A stretch of 64,000 bases of DNA from JANPLG01 sp964609085 (GTDB lineage Bacteria > Armatimonadota > SYMT01), in assembly GCA_964609085.1 (NCBI GenBank), contig CAZSRZ010000004.1, positions 34,565-98,564 of the forward strand. The letters run 5' to 3'. The notes under the pieces are model-generated. The model saw only the letters and a program-made list of their open reading frames with translations, was not told the DNA's origin and did no database searches. Every line of letters starts with the position of its first letter. Within the stretch, counting starts at the first letter, position 1. A program made the translations under genes and the position numbers. Below are positions 33,740 through 43,252 of this stretch, piece after piece.

Positions 33740-34816
33740 TCACCGGGAGTCTGAGACACCTGGACGGGGTTCGGAGTTCCCGGTCGAAGCAAAATGTTGG
33801 AAGCCGGATGGACGCAGCCGTACGCTCCTGCCATTCGACATCCTCACTCTCGGCGGGCCCAGTTGCATGACGCCGATCCGGGTAGCCGCCACCCCGACCT
33901 CGGCCAACAGGCGCGGCACGTGAGCAGCCTCGCCCGGCCGTGTCGTGAAAACCAACTGGTAATCCTCGCCGCCCTGGAGCGCCCAGGCGAGCGGGTCCTC
34001 GCCCAGTTCATGGGCCGCCCTCCGGGCGGCGGCGGAGATCGGCAGGCGGGATACGTCGAGACGGGCGCCTACGCCGCTCTGCTCGTAGATCCGGAGGAGA
34101 TCTGACGCCAGACCGTCCGAGAGATCCATCAGTGAGGTGCACAGTGTGTCCCGACAGAGCAGCGCGCCCGCCGACACCGGGGGGCGCGGTCGCAGGTGCC
34201 ACTCGACGAGGGAAGAGAATCCGGCGTCATCGCTCCACGTTCGGCCGCGCTCCAGGAGTGCCATCCCGGCCGCGCTCTCCCCCACCACACCCGTCACCCA
34301 GACCAGGTCTCCCTTCGCTGCTCCCGACCGCAACCCTCTCGCCCCCGCCAGCAGGGTGCCGAAGGCGGAGACGGAAATCGTGACCGCCTCACCCGCCGCG
34401 CGGACGGTATCCCCACCCACCACCGGACAGGAGTAGTGCCGTGCGGCCTCGCCCATGCCTGAATAGAGCCGGCGAACCCAGTCGACGGGGAGCCCAGCGG
34501 GCAAGGCGATCCCCACAACCGCGGCCAGCGGCTGAGCACCCATCGCGCCGAGATCACTCACATTGACGGCGAGGGCTTTCCAACCAATCTGTTCGGGCGT
34601 AGCCCAGTCGCGGCGGAAGTGCACCCCCTCGCACAGAAGATCGGAACTGACGGCCAGATCTCGGCCGGGGCCTAGCCGAACGAGGGCGGCATCGTCGCCG
34701 ATGGAGCAGAGGACCTCTCCCCCGCCAGGAACAGGTTGGTCCACCCCTGATCGGGAGATCACACGCCTCAAGAGTTCGAATTCACCCAGCTCCTCAATCC
34801 GCACGGCCGTCTCCAT
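33740..34816 (-). CDS. thiL: Thiamine-monophosphate kinase ThiL
   Basis: Phosphorylates thiamine monophosphate to thiamine diphosphate, the last step of the pathway. 358 residues. The AIRS/PurM-like fold shows IGDDAALV, SSDLLCEGVHFRRDW, ALAVNVSDLGAMGA with the Mg-binding Asp, and CPVVGGDTVRA. The C-terminal part has MDLSDGLASDLLRI. The start at 34816 overlaps the end of the NUDIX/ThiE gene by 23 nt and has GGAG 6 nt upstream, so the kinase is coupled to the enzyme that makes its substrate. Confidence 0.95.
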   Translation of the reverse strand: METAVRIEELGEFELLRRVISRSGVDQPVPGGGEVLCSIGDDAALVRLGPGRDLAVSSDLLCEGVHFRRDWATPEQIGWKALAVNVSDLGAMGAQPLAAVVGIALPAGLPVDWVRRLYSGMGEAARHYSCPVVGGDTVRAAGEAVTISVSAFGTLLAGARGLRSGAAKGDLVWVTGVVGESAAGMALLERGRTWSDDAGFSSLVEWHLRPRPPVSAGALLCRDTLCTSLMDLSDGLASDLLRIYEQSGVGARLDVSRLPISAAARRAAHELGEDPLAWALQGGEDYQLVFTTRPGEAAHVPRLLAEVGVAATRIGVMQLGPPRVRMSNGRSVRLRPSGFQHFASTGNSEPRPGVSDSR

Positions 34817-35918
34817 CCGCGGCTCCAGCGGTGGCCGTCACGAGCGCCGCTGTCGCAGCACGGGGGTCGGGAGCCCGGGAGACGGCGGTGATGACGGCAA
34901 CAGCGGCTGCCCCCGCCGTCATCACGGCTCGCGCATCCCGGGCCGTAATGCCCCCGATGGCTACGATCGGCAGGCTTGTGATCGCGCTGAAGCGCCGCAG
35001 TTGTTCCAGACCGACCGCATCTCCCGCATCGGGCTTTGTCGCCGTGCCGAAGATGGGACCAACGCCCAGATAGTCTGCCCCTCCGACCTCGGCTTGACGC
35101 ACTTGCTCCGCATCCTCGACGGAGACGCCGATCCAGGCATCCGGCCCGAGCAACGAGCGGGCCTCGCCCAGAGGCAGATCGGTCTGGCCCAGATGCACCC
35201 CGTCAGCCCCGGCCGCCAACGCCACGTCCACCCGATCGTTGACGATGAAGAGTGCCCCGGCGCTCCGGCAGAGGGCCGCGATGGCCCGGGCCGTGGGGAG
35301 GACCAGACCGGCATCGCGCTGCTTGTCGCGAAGCTGAATCGCACGGGCTCCGCCCGCGAGAGCGTCGCGGGCGAGGGAGACCGGGTCTCCTGTCTCGTCC
35401 GTAAGCACGTAGACTCCTGCGATCCGTGATCGCTGTTTCCGCCCGTGCGCCGGAACCGAGAGCCCCAGCGAGGCCGGTGCCGAAGCCCGCGCGTTTCGGA
35501 GCCAGATCGCTCGCCGGAGCACGGTGAGCATCGGCTCCGTGGGCTCGTACTGCTCAATCTGTGCCACGGCGGCCCAGACCGCGTCTGTCACATCGCCACC
35601 TGCCTGCGGGTCCCGGTCTTCGGTGGGCTCTGCCAGATAGTCCGCCACGCAATAGTGGTAGGGTGGGATGATGGCGTCAAACACGTCCACCAGATCCAGC
35701 ACCCGCAGCCGGAGCCCCGTCTCCTCGTGCGCCTCTCGGGCGGCGGCCTCACGAGCCTTCTCGCCGGGCTCCACGCGGCCACCCGGGTAGCTCCACCGGC
35801 CCTCATGTGGCGGTCGACCTCGCCGCACGAGCAAGACATCGAGACCACCCGCCCCATCGTCGCGCAGGCAGACAACCGCCGCGCCGCAGACCGGAGGTGG
35901 AAAAAGGGGTTCGCTCAT
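34794..35918 (-). CDS. thiE: NUDIX hydrolase fused to thiamine-phosphate synthase ThiE
   Basis: 374 residues in two domains. NUDIX (about 1-145) has the full box GRVEPGE-x7-REAHEETGL, all catalytic Glu present, in a context like ADP-ribose or nucleotide pyrophosphatases. ThiE (about 165-362) has AIQLRDK, IVNDRVDVALAAGADGVHLGQTDLP, YLGVGPIFGTATK and VAIGGI, the phosphate- and pyrophosphate-binding set. ThiE condenses HMP-PP with thiazole phosphate to give thiamine phosphate. The NUDIX half might remove damaged or toxic pyrophosphates or act on HMP-PP (inference). Its start overlaps the tgt stop (ATGA) and its end overlaps thiL, so the three genes form one coupled operon. Confidence 0.93.
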   Translation of the reverse strand: MSEPLFPPPVCGAAVVCLRDDGAGGLDVLLVRRGRPPHEGRWSYPGGRVEPGEKAREAAAREAHEETGLRLRVLDLVDVFDAIIPPYHYCVADYLAEPTEDRDPQAGGDVTDAVWAAVAQIEQYEPTEPMLTVLRRAIWLRNARASAPASLGLSVPAHGRKQRSRIAGVYVLTDETGDPVSLARDALAGGARAIQLRDKQRDAGLVLPTARAIAALCRSAGALFIVNDRVDVALAAGADGVHLGQTDLPLGEARSLLGPDAWIGVSVEDAEQVRQAEVGGADYLGVGPIFGTATKPDAGDAVGLEQLRRFSAITSLPIVAIGGITARDARAVMTAGAAAVAVITAVSRAPDPRAATAALVTATAGAADGDGRAD

Positions 35919-37054
35919 GGCGCGACACCCTCTGCATCGCCGCGCAGCCTCGCCAGAGCGTCGGCCCGGAATTCCAGCATGCGATCGGCCTCAATGGCCG
36001 ACCGGATGTCGCGCATCAGCCGAGCGTAGAACCAGAGATTGTGGTAGGTAATCACGCGCGATGCGAGGATCTCGTTGGCCCGATAGAGGTGCCGAACATA
36101 GGCAGCCGAATGCTCGCGGCAGCACCATCCGTCACACGTCGGGTCGAGCGGTCCCGTCTCTTCGGCATAACGCAAGCCCTTCACCTGAATCCTGCCCCGA
36201 GAGGTGTAGGCGGTGCCGTTCCGGCCCAGTCTGGTCGGGAGCACGCAATCGAACATGTCCACACCCTCGGTCACCGCGTTGAGGATGTCCTCGGGCGTGC
36301 CCACGCCCATCAGGTAGCGCGGTCGATCATCCGGCAGGAGTGGCGCAGTGTGTCGAACCACGGCCTCCATCTCCTGCTTCGGTTCGCCGACAGATACACC
36401 GCCGATGGCCACGCCGGGGAAGTCCAGGTCGCGGATGGCGGCGACGCTTTCGGACCGAAGATCCAGATGGGCACCGCCCTGGACGATGCCGAAGAGCAGC
36501 CGCCCTCCGCGGTCCGCGGTGCTCCAGTGATCGCGGCACCGCTTCGCCCACCTGTGTGTGCGGTCCATTGCCTGCCGGACATACCCGCGGTCAGCGGGAT
36601 GGGGAGCGCACTCGTCGAAGGCCATCGCGACATCCGATCCGAGCGCGAGTTGGACATCCAGGGAAGATTCTGGTGAAAAGAAATGCTCCGAGCCGTCAAT
36701 GTGACTTCGGAACCGCACACCGTCTTCGGTCACCGTCCGCATCTCCCGCAGGCTGAACACCTGGAAGCCGCCGCTATCCGTCAGGATGGACCGATCCCAC
36801 CCGATGAACCTGTGGAGGCCACCCAGACGCTGGACGCTGGCTTCTCCGGGGCGCAAGTGGAGGTGGTACGTATTGCCGAGAATGACGGAAAAACCAAGTG
36901 CACGCAGCTCGGCCTGACTCATCGCCTTCACACTCCCCTGGGTGCCCACTGGCATAAAGACAGGGGTCTCCACCGCGCCGTGAGGGGTGTGCAGGCGGCC
37001 ACGCCGGGCCGAACAGTCCCCGGAGGTGGCGATGAGTTCGAAGGTACGGGTCAT
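35915..37054 (-). CDS. tgt: Queuine tRNA-ribosyltransferase (tRNA-guanine transglycosylase)
   Basis: Exchanges G34 of GUN-anticodon tRNAs for the preQ1 base. 379 residues. It begins with TPHGAVETPVFMPVGTQGSVKAM. The nucleophile Asp lies in RSILTDSGGFQVFSL, and FRSHIDGSEHFFSPESSLDVQ and the catalytic pair in VAMAFDECAPHP follow. The zinc region reads CDGWCCREH; the usual spacing is C-x-C-x2-C, so the second cysteine is displaced here while the later His is kept. It is the first gene of the tgt-thiE-thiL operon; no queF or queA is nearby. The start at 37054 has a poor ribosome binding site. Confidence 0.95.
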   Translation of the reverse strand: MTRTFELIATSGDCSARRGRLHTPHGAVETPVFMPVGTQGSVKAMSQAELRALGFSVILGNTYHLHLRPGEASVQRLGGLHRFIGWDRSILTDSGGFQVFSLREMRTVTEDGVRFRSHIDGSEHFFSPESSLDVQLALGSDVAMAFDECAPHPADRGYVRQAMDRTHRWAKRCRDHWSTADRGGRLLFGIVQGGAHLDLRSESVAAIRDLDFPGVAIGGVSVGEPKQEMEAVVRHTAPLLPDDRPRYLMGVGTPEDILNAVTEGVDMFDCVLPTRLGRNGTAYTSRGRIQVKGLRYAEETGPLDPTCDGWCCREHSAAYVRHLYRANEILASRVITYHNLWFYARLMRDIRSAIEADRMLEFRADALARLRGDAEGVAP

Positions 37055-37284
37055 CTAGCTGAAGGCAATCGCGGACGCCCCGCATTCTATCACCCGCCCT
37101 CGGCACCGATGGCTGGATAGCCAAATGCCGCGCACACAGGGTAAGCTTCCCACCGGGCCGCCATCGGGCGTAGTGTCATGACGACGGCGGGATCGGTTGG
37201 TGCACCCGGGGCGATTGCACGTCCGGGCGAACCGGCGAACCTTGAATCGGTGGTGGCGGAGAGCCACGGAGAATAGAGAAGCAT

Positions 37285-38364
37285 ATGATCGGTCAGGCGA
37301 TCAATCAGGAATATCCGGTCCATATCTTCGAAGGTCACGTCGAGTCTGTCCATTCCGCGGTTTTCTCTCGGGACGGCAATCAGATTATCAGTGGCAGTGT
37401 GGACGGCACGGTCCGACTCTGGGACGTCCACTCCGGGGATGAGATCCGCGTGTTCGTCGGCCACGAGGACTGGGTGAACAGCGTCTGCCTGTCGCCCGAT
37501 GCGCAGTGGGCGATCTCCGGCAGCGCCGACGGCTCCGTCCGTGTCTGGGACGTCGAGAACGGCACGGAGGAAGAGCGCTTCGAGGCGGAGATCGGCTACA
37601 TCACCAGCGTGTGCGCCTCTCCGGACGGTAAGCGCCTCCTGGCCGGCGGGACCGGCGGCGCCATGTGCCTGTGGGACCTGCGTTCCGGGCAGGAGGTCCG
37701 ACGGTTCAGCGGCAGCGGCGACTGGTTCACGGGGGTTGCCTTCTCACCCGACGGCTCGCATGCGCTGTCCGGCTGCGCGGACCTGAGTGTGCTCATGTGG
37801 AACATCGAGACCGGGAGGCGGACCCGCTCGTTCGTGGGCTTTCCCGATGTCATCTACACCGACGTGGAGTCATGGGACCAGGGCGTCCATCTTGTCGGGG
37901 GCGCTCGGAAGCGAACCCAGCGGTTCGGAAAGACTTCAATCTCACCCGAGATCAACGTCGCTCACGTGCAGGAGGCACTGCCGGTGCGCCGGCACACTTG
38001 CCTCTTCAAGGACGTCGCCTTTTCGCCCGACGGGCGTCAGGTGCTCTTCTGCAACGAAGTCTCGGTCTTCTACCTATGCGATGTCCGGTCGGGGCGCGAG
38101 GTCCGACTGTTCAGTGGCCACGAGGGTTGCGTGCGCAGCGTAGCCTTCTCCCCGGATGGAAAGCGCGTGCTCTCCGGGAGTGTCGCGACGTTCGGTAGCC
38201 TGGACAACACCGTGCGGGTTTGGGACGTCGAGTCGGCACGGGAGCTGCAGGTGTTCGACGGGCACCGAGGCTGGGTGTGGGGCGTGGACTACAGCCCCGA
38301 CGGCCGCCACGCGCTCTCCGCCTCTGGCGACAACACAATCCGGCTCTGGTCGATTACTGAGTAG
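37285..38364 (+). CDS. Cytoplasmic WD40 beta-propeller protein
   Basis: 359 residues of WD40 repeats, probably one seven-bladed propeller: blades begin with phrases such as FEGHVESVHSAVFSRDG, FVGHEDWVNSVCLSPDA, FSGHEGCVRSVAFSPDG and FDGHRGWVWGVDYSPDG and end VRLWDV, VRVWDV or IRLWSI. One middle blade (about 170-250) is degenerate. There is no signal peptide or enzymatic domain. Bacterial proteins of this kind scaffold protein complexes; a partner is not evident. It is divergent from tgt across 230 nt and converges with the DUF1501 gene. Confidence 0.92.
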   Translation: MIGQAINQEYPVHIFEGHVESVHSAVFSRDGNQIISGSVDGTVRLWDVHSGDEIRVFVGHEDWVNSVCLSPDAQWAISGSADGSVRVWDVENGTEEERFEAEIGYITSVCASPDGKRLLAGGTGGAMCLWDLRSGQEVRRFSGSGDWFTGVAFSPDGSHALSGCADLSVLMWNIETGRRTRSFVGFPDVIYTDVESWDQGVHLVGGARKRTQRFGKTSISPEINVAHVQEALPVRRHTCLFKDVAFSPDGRQVLFCNEVSVFYLCDVRSGREVRLFSGHEGCVRSVAFSPDGKRVLSGSVATFGSLDNTVRVWDVESARELQVFDGHRGWVWGVDYSPDGRHALSASGDNTIRLWSITE

Positions 38365-38398
38365 CCCGGGCGGCGACTGGCGAAGGCCGATCGCCCCT

Positions 38399-39853
38399 TC
38401 AGGCAATCAGGTCCTTGACCACGTTCCCGTGGACGTCGGTCAGACGGAAGTCCCGCCCGGCGAGGCGATAGGTCAGCCGTGTGTGGTCGAAACCGAGCAG
38501 GTGCAGGATTGTTGCCTGCAGATCATGCACGTGGACGGGATTCACCTCGGCCTTGAACCCGAACTCGTCGGTGGCGCCATAGGCCTGTCCGCCCTTCACA
38601 CCGCCTCCGGCCAACCAGGTCATGTAGCCCCAGTGGTTGTGATCGCGCCCGTTGATCTTTCCTGAATTGGCGCCGGGGGTCGGCAGCTCGACGGTGGGGG
38701 TCCGACCGAATTCGCCGCCGAAGATGACCAGAGTGTCCTCGAACATGCCCCGCTGCTTCAGGTCCGTCAGCAAGGCGGAGATGGCCTGGTCGCATTCCCT
38801 GGCCAGTCGACGGTGATTCACCTCGAGGTCGTCGTGGTTGTCCCAGGGTTGCCCGGCTCCGTGCCACACCTGCACAAAGCGAACGCCCTTCTCAATCAAC
38901 TTCCGGGCGATGAGGAGCTGCCGCGCTTGAGTACCCGGCCCGTACATCTCCCGAATGTACTGGGGCTCGCGGCTGACATCGAAGGCGTCGGCGGCCTCCA
39001 TCTGCATCCGGTAGGCCAGCTCAAAGCTCTGAATGCGGGCTTCGATTCGGCCGTCCGTCCGACGGAACTGCTGATGACGGATGTTCAGCTCACGCAGGAG
39101 GTCGAGCTGCTGCCGCTGGGACTCCAACGACTGGTGGTTATTGCGCACGTACTCGATCAGCTTCTCCAGATCGGTATGTTGGGTGTCGATGTAGGTGCCC
39201 TGAAAGACGCCGGGGAGGAACCCGGCCTGCCAGTTCTGGCTCTCCTGGATCGGGTAGCCGCCGGGGCACATGGAGATGAAGCCGGGCAGGTTCTGGTTTT
39301 CCGTCCCCAGTCCGTAGGTGATCCACGACCCCATGCTCGGGCGAACCTGGCGGGCATCACCGCAGTTCAACAGCAGGAGGGACGGCTCGTGGTTGGGCAC
39401 ATCGGCGTGCATGCTGCGGATGACACAGATGTCGTCAATATGCTCGGCGGTCTTGCTGAAGATCTCACTGACCTCCAGACCGGACTTGCCGTAGGGCTTG
39501 AAGGTGAAGGGGGATCGATAGGCGGCACCTGTCTTCCGTTCCGTGCCCAGGTTTGGCCGGGGCAGCATCTGACCGTGACGGCGCGTCAACTCGGGCTTGG
39601 GATCAAAGGTATCCACATGCGATGGGCCGCCGTTCGCGAAGATGTGGATGACCCGTTTCGCACGGGGGGCGAAGTGCGACTCGCGGACGCTGAGCGGATT
39701 CGCCGACGTGAGGACACTGCCGCTCTCCGCAGCCGAGGCCTGCTCCTGCAGTAGGCCAGCCAGCGCAAGCATCCCCATCCCCGTGCCGCATCGAGAGAGC
39801 AGCTCTCTGCGGGAGAGGAACAGGTCATCCAGTTTCATTCGGTGGCCAGACAT
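38399..39853 (-). CDS. DUF1501 secreted protein (sulfatase-like fold)
   Basis: 484 residues from the ATG at 39853; the frame upstream belongs to the neighbour's shadow. The N terminus FLSRRELLSRCGTGMGMLALAGLL is a Tat-type signal with paired Arg. It contains VIHIFANGGPSHVDTFDPKPEL and the C-terminal FGGEFGRTPTVE and GRDHNHWGY, the DUF1501 signature. The DUF1501 family belongs to the alkaline phosphatase/sulfatase superfamily and nearly always travels with the DUF1549/DUF1553 cytochrome protein, here 41 nt upstream. The pair is thought to process extracellular polysaccharide or sulfated substrates, with no fully established reaction. Confidence 0.93.
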   Translation of the reverse strand: MSGHRMKLDDLFLSRRELLSRCGTGMGMLALAGLLQEQASAAESGSVLTSANPLSVRESHFAPRAKRVIHIFANGGPSHVDTFDPKPELTRRHGQMLPRPNLGTERKTGAAYRSPFTFKPYGKSGLEVSEIFSKTAEHIDDICVIRSMHADVPNHEPSLLLLNCGDARQVRPSMGSWITYGLGTENQNLPGFISMCPGGYPIQESQNWQAGFLPGVFQGTYIDTQHTDLEKLIEYVRNNHQSLESQRQQLDLLRELNIRHQQFRRTDGRIEARIQSFELAYRMQMEAADAFDVSREPQYIREMYGPGTQARQLLIARKLIEKGVRFVQVWHGAGQPWDNHDDLEVNHRRLARECDQAISALLTDLKQRGMFEDTLVIFGGEFGRTPTVELPTPGANSGKINGRDHNHWGYMTWLAGGGVKGGQAYGATDEFGFKAEVNPVHVHDLQATILHLLGFDHTRLTYRLAGRDFRLTDVHGNVVKDLIA

Positions 39854-39894
39854 GGTGGATCCCCCGGCCGGAGTGGCTCCTCCGGCCTCCTCCG

Positions 39895-42800
39895 TCAATC
39901 GATAAAGAAGAACTCGTCCGAGATCAGCAGCGCCTGAGCGTAGCGCTCCCACGCGGAGAGACCGCCGGACTTCTGCGCGGGTCCGCTGAAATCGACCTGC
40001 GCACTCCAACTGCCTGTGCCGCCTGCGTCCTTGATGCCGGGAGCCCAGGCGAAGGCGTCGAAGCTCGGCTCCGCGCGACAATCGACAACGAAGTCGATGG
40101 TCTCACCGCGGCGAACCTGCACCGACCTCACCGCCGCCTCGCGGCTGGCGTTCTTCACCGTCCACTGGCCAAGGACACCCTGGCTACTCGACACCACGAG
40201 GGCGTCGATCCCGTCCCCCTTCTCCGAGCCATGTTGGACCGAGCCCTCTATGCGAACGGTCATATCCCGTGGGGCCACCCAGCGGCGAACCGCGGCAAAC
40301 TGGTGGTTGTTCCCCGGATGTCCGCCTTCTGCGCGCAGCAGGACCCACCCAAGGGTTGGATCCGGCATCGCGGGCCCGCCCTGCCAGCTACCGCCGACGA
40401 AGTGCGGAAGCGTCCGAAACCCGTTGATCTTGCGCGTAGCGGGATCGAATGCCGCGTACCCATACTGCCAGGCGGAGACCGATTCCGCCTGCTCGCCGGC
40501 GACCGAGGCAGACTTGAGGTAGCGTAGGGCGAGGGTCGTCTCTTCCGGAGTCGGGTCTCGCTGGTAGACCAGGCGATACATTGACCTGACCCTCGCGTCG
40601 GCGGTGGGTGCCTCGGCGACATCCGCACGAGCCACGAGCTGCTTCGCCTGCTCCACGCTGAAGGGGCTGTTCATCAGAAACAGCGCCTGCTGAGGCACGG
40701 TCGTGGTGAACCGCCCCGGGCTATGCGTGTCCGGACTGGCGAAATCGAACACCCGGAATGTGCCCGGTAGGTTCTGGCGATCGATGAAGCCGTAGATCGT
40801 GCGCCGGGCAGGGAACGGCTGCTCGAACAGGTTCACGGGCCGACCGCCCTGAGTCCGGTCCAGTCGTCCCGTCACCGCGAGCATGGAGTCGCGCATCGCT
40901 TCGAAGTCGAGGCGTCGGATGTTCGCCCGCCAGTAGAGGCTATTCTCAGAGTCCTTGGCCCGCGCGGCAGGCCGGTCCGCACTGCTTTGCTGGTAGGTGG
41001 CGGAGAGCATGATGGTGCGGTGAAGCTGTTTCAGCGACCAGCCGTCCTGCATGAACCGGGATGCGAGATAGTCCAGCAGGCGGGGGTTGGTGGGCGGGTC
41101 GCTGCGGAGGCCGAAGTCACTGGGCGTGCGCACGATGGCGGAACCCATATGCCACATCCAGACGCGGTTCGCCATCACGCGCGCGGTCAGCGGGTTGTCC
41201 TTCCGGGTGATCGCTTGCGCCAGTTCGGCCCGTCCGCTTCCTTTCTGAAACGGCTGGCGCTCCGGTCCGGAGAGCACCGCGAGGTACTGCCGGGGCACCG
41301 TCTCGCCGGGGTTGTTGGGATTGCCGCGCAGGAAGACCCTGGGAGCGACGGGGTTCGGCATGTCATTGAGCACCATCGCTCGGGCGGGCGCTGCAGGCGA
41401 AGTGGCCTTGAAGGCGTCCACACGCTGCTGAATGCCCTGGAACGCATTTCGATCGGCACGATCGAAGAACTGCTGGATTTCCGGCCGCCCGAAATTCAAC
41501 GGGCCGCCGATGCTGTCCAGGGCGTGCTCCAACTGCTGGTCACCTCGGGGGTCGTTCAGTAGCCGGGCGAGGCGAGCCGCTACGTCCGGAAGATCTGTCG
41601 GTGCGACGCCGACGAAGGCGGCCGCCACGCGCGGATTAACTGGCCCCGAGTCAAGTTTTCCCCCGGCGACGAGCGCGGCAAGACCGGCGGCTTTGCTTCC
41701 AAACTCCGCAGTCGGGATCGAAGAAAACCGCAGCCAGACCGAGAAGACAGGGTGGTGACCCTCGCCGAGAGCGTTGAAGAAAGTCAGCCATCGCCGAACC
41801 AGAGCGGGAGGAAGCTGATACCTGTCCGCAACGGCAGGCACGGGGTCGCCGCGCCGGACGGCGGCTCCGGCCAGCAGCGACTCCGCCAACCGGTCGCGCG
41901 CGATCTTCATCACAGCGGCGAGCTTGCGATCCAGGTAGGCATCGCGCTCCGCCTCCAGTGCGCGGACTTTCCTCTCATACTCCAGGTAGGCAGCGCTCCG
42001 CTCCGGCACGCCGATGAGCGGAGGATCCCCGGGCTCGAAGCTGCTGGCGAACACCCCGTAGAGCGAGTAGTAGTCCTTCATCGGGATCGGATCGAACTTG
42101 TGGTCGTGACAGCGGGCGCAACCGATCCCAAGGGCCTGCGTCCCGCGAACGAGCACATCCATCCGGTCGTCGATGATGTCCTGCTGATTGTTCAGGAAGC
42201 GGCGGCCGACAGTGAGGAAGCCCATGGCCGCCAGAGCTCGTCGATCCTCCCCGAGCGGCATCTGGTCAGCAGCGATCTGCTGGATCAGGAACTGGTCGTA
42301 GGGCAGGTCCTCATTCAGAGCGCGGACGACCCAGTCGCGGTAGGTGTAGGCGTTGGGGTAGTTGCGGTCTTCCTGAAAGACGTAGCCTTTGGTATCCGCG
42401 TAGCGTGCGATGTCGAGCCAGTAACGCCCCCAGCGCTCGCCGTAGAGCGGGCTGTCGAGGAGGGAATTGACCAGCTTTTCCCACGCCTTTGGATCGCGAT
42501 CCCGCACGAATGCTTCCACCGCCTCCGGGGTAGGCGGCAGGCCGGTGAGGTCAATCGACGCCCGTCGGATCAACGTCCGCCGATCGGCGATGGGGTTCGG
42601 CTCCAGACCTCGAGCCTCAAGCTGCGCCAGCACAAAGCGATCCAGCGGGGAGCGCACCCAGGCCTGATTGCGCACGGTCGGGAGGGCCGGCATCCGCACC
42701 GGCTGGAAGGCCCAGTGGTTTCGGGCAAGCTCCGTCGGCGCGGCGGCAGGGCGGACGTTTTCGCCCCCAGGCCAGGGAGCGCCCATGGCCACCCACTGCG

Positions 42801-43173
42801 TGAGGGCGTCGATCTCTGCCTGCGGCAGCTTGCCCGCAGGCGGCATCTTGACCGGTCCGGTGAAGTGGACAGCCTGGATCAAGGGGCTCTTCAGCGGATC
42901 GCCCGGCACCAACGAAACTCGTCCGGCGTCCGTGCCTCGGAGCATCGCCGCGCGAGAGTCGAGGCGCAAGCCACTCTGCTGCAGCTTTGGGCCGTGGCAC
43001 GTGAAGCACCGCTCGACAAGGACCGGGCGGACCTTTTTCTCGAAGAACTCCGCCGCCTCTGGCGAGGGCTGCGGCGGCTTCGCTGCGGTATCCGCAGGAG
43101 CGGTTGCCCCGGCGAGCGACATCCCAAACAGCAGGACCCCTGCCACCGTTGCGGCGACTCGAGCGGCTCGCAT
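39895..43173 (-). CDS. PSCyt1 / DUF1549 / DUF1553 secreted cytochrome-like protein
   Basis: 1092 residues. After a signal peptide (ending about AGATA) comes the planctomycete cytochrome domain with haem motif CFTCH at 56-60 and MPPAGKLPQAEIDAL. DUF1549 follows (YPNAYTYRDWVVRALNEDLP, then CARCHDHKFDPIPMKDYY with a second CxxCH). The C-terminal DUF1553 has ALAQAITRKDNPLTARVMANRVW, DYLASRFMQDGWSLKQLHR and LFLMNSPF. A beta-sandwich tail with VDFSGPAQKSGGLS closes it. It forms an operon with the DUF1501 gene. These pairs are multicopy in Planctomycetota and Verrucomicrobiota. Confidence 0.94.
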   Translation of the reverse strand: MRAARVAATVAGVLLFGMSLAGATAPADTAAKPPQPSPEAAEFFEKKVRPVLVERCFTCHGPKLQQSGLRLDSRAAMLRGTDAGRVSLVPGDPLKSPLIQAVHFTGPVKMPPAGKLPQAEIDALTQWVAMGAPWPGGENVRPAAAPTELARNHWAFQPVRMPALPTVRNQAWVRSPLDRFVLAQLEARGLEPNPIADRRTLIRRASIDLTGLPPTPEAVEAFVRDRDPKAWEKLVNSLLDSPLYGERWGRYWLDIARYADTKGYVFQEDRNYPNAYTYRDWVVRALNEDLPYDQFLIQQIAADQMPLGEDRRALAAMGFLTVGRRFLNNQQDIIDDRMDVLVRGTQALGIGCARCHDHKFDPIPMKDYYSLYGVFASSFEPGDPPLIGVPERSAAYLEYERKVRALEAERDAYLDRKLAAVMKIARDRLAESLLAGAAVRRGDPVPAVADRYQLPPALVRRWLTFFNALGEGHHPVFSVWLRFSSIPTAEFGSKAAGLAALVAGGKLDSGPVNPRVAAAFVGVAPTDLPDVAARLARLLNDPRGDQQLEHALDSIGGPLNFGRPEIQQFFDRADRNAFQGIQQRVDAFKATSPAAPARAMVLNDMPNPVAPRVFLRGNPNNPGETVPRQYLAVLSGPERQPFQKGSGRAELAQAITRKDNPLTARVMANRVWMWHMGSAIVRTPSDFGLRSDPPTNPRLLDYLASRFMQDGWSLKQLHRTIMLSATYQQSSADRPAARAKDSENSLYWRANIRRLDFEAMRDSMLAVTGRLDRTQGGRPVNLFEQPFPARRTIYGFIDRQNLPGTFRVFDFASPDTHSPGRFTTTVPQQALFLMNSPFSVEQAKQLVARADVAEAPTADARVRSMYRLVYQRDPTPEETTLALRYLKSASVAGEQAESVSAWQYGYAAFDPATRKINGFRTLPHFVGGSWQGGPAMPDPTLGWVLLRAEGGHPGNNHQFAAVRRWVAPRDMTVRIEGSVQHGSEKGDGIDALVVSSSQGVLGQWTVKNASREAAVRSVQVRRGETIDFVVDCRAEPSFDAFAWAPGIKDAGGTGSWSAQVDFSGPAQKSGGLSAWERYAQALLISDEFFFID

Positions 43174-43252
43174 AACTCCCCACCCTCCCGTGTGACAGCC
43201 TGAGTCTACCCGACCCCGGCTATGCGCGCGATTGGGGTTCGTTTGCGACAGA

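Noticed and set aside
41752..43203. 483-codon plus-strand frame
   Set aside because: Lies entirely opposite the DUF1549/DUF1553 gene, whose domains are well matched; composition is that of a GC-rich shadow.
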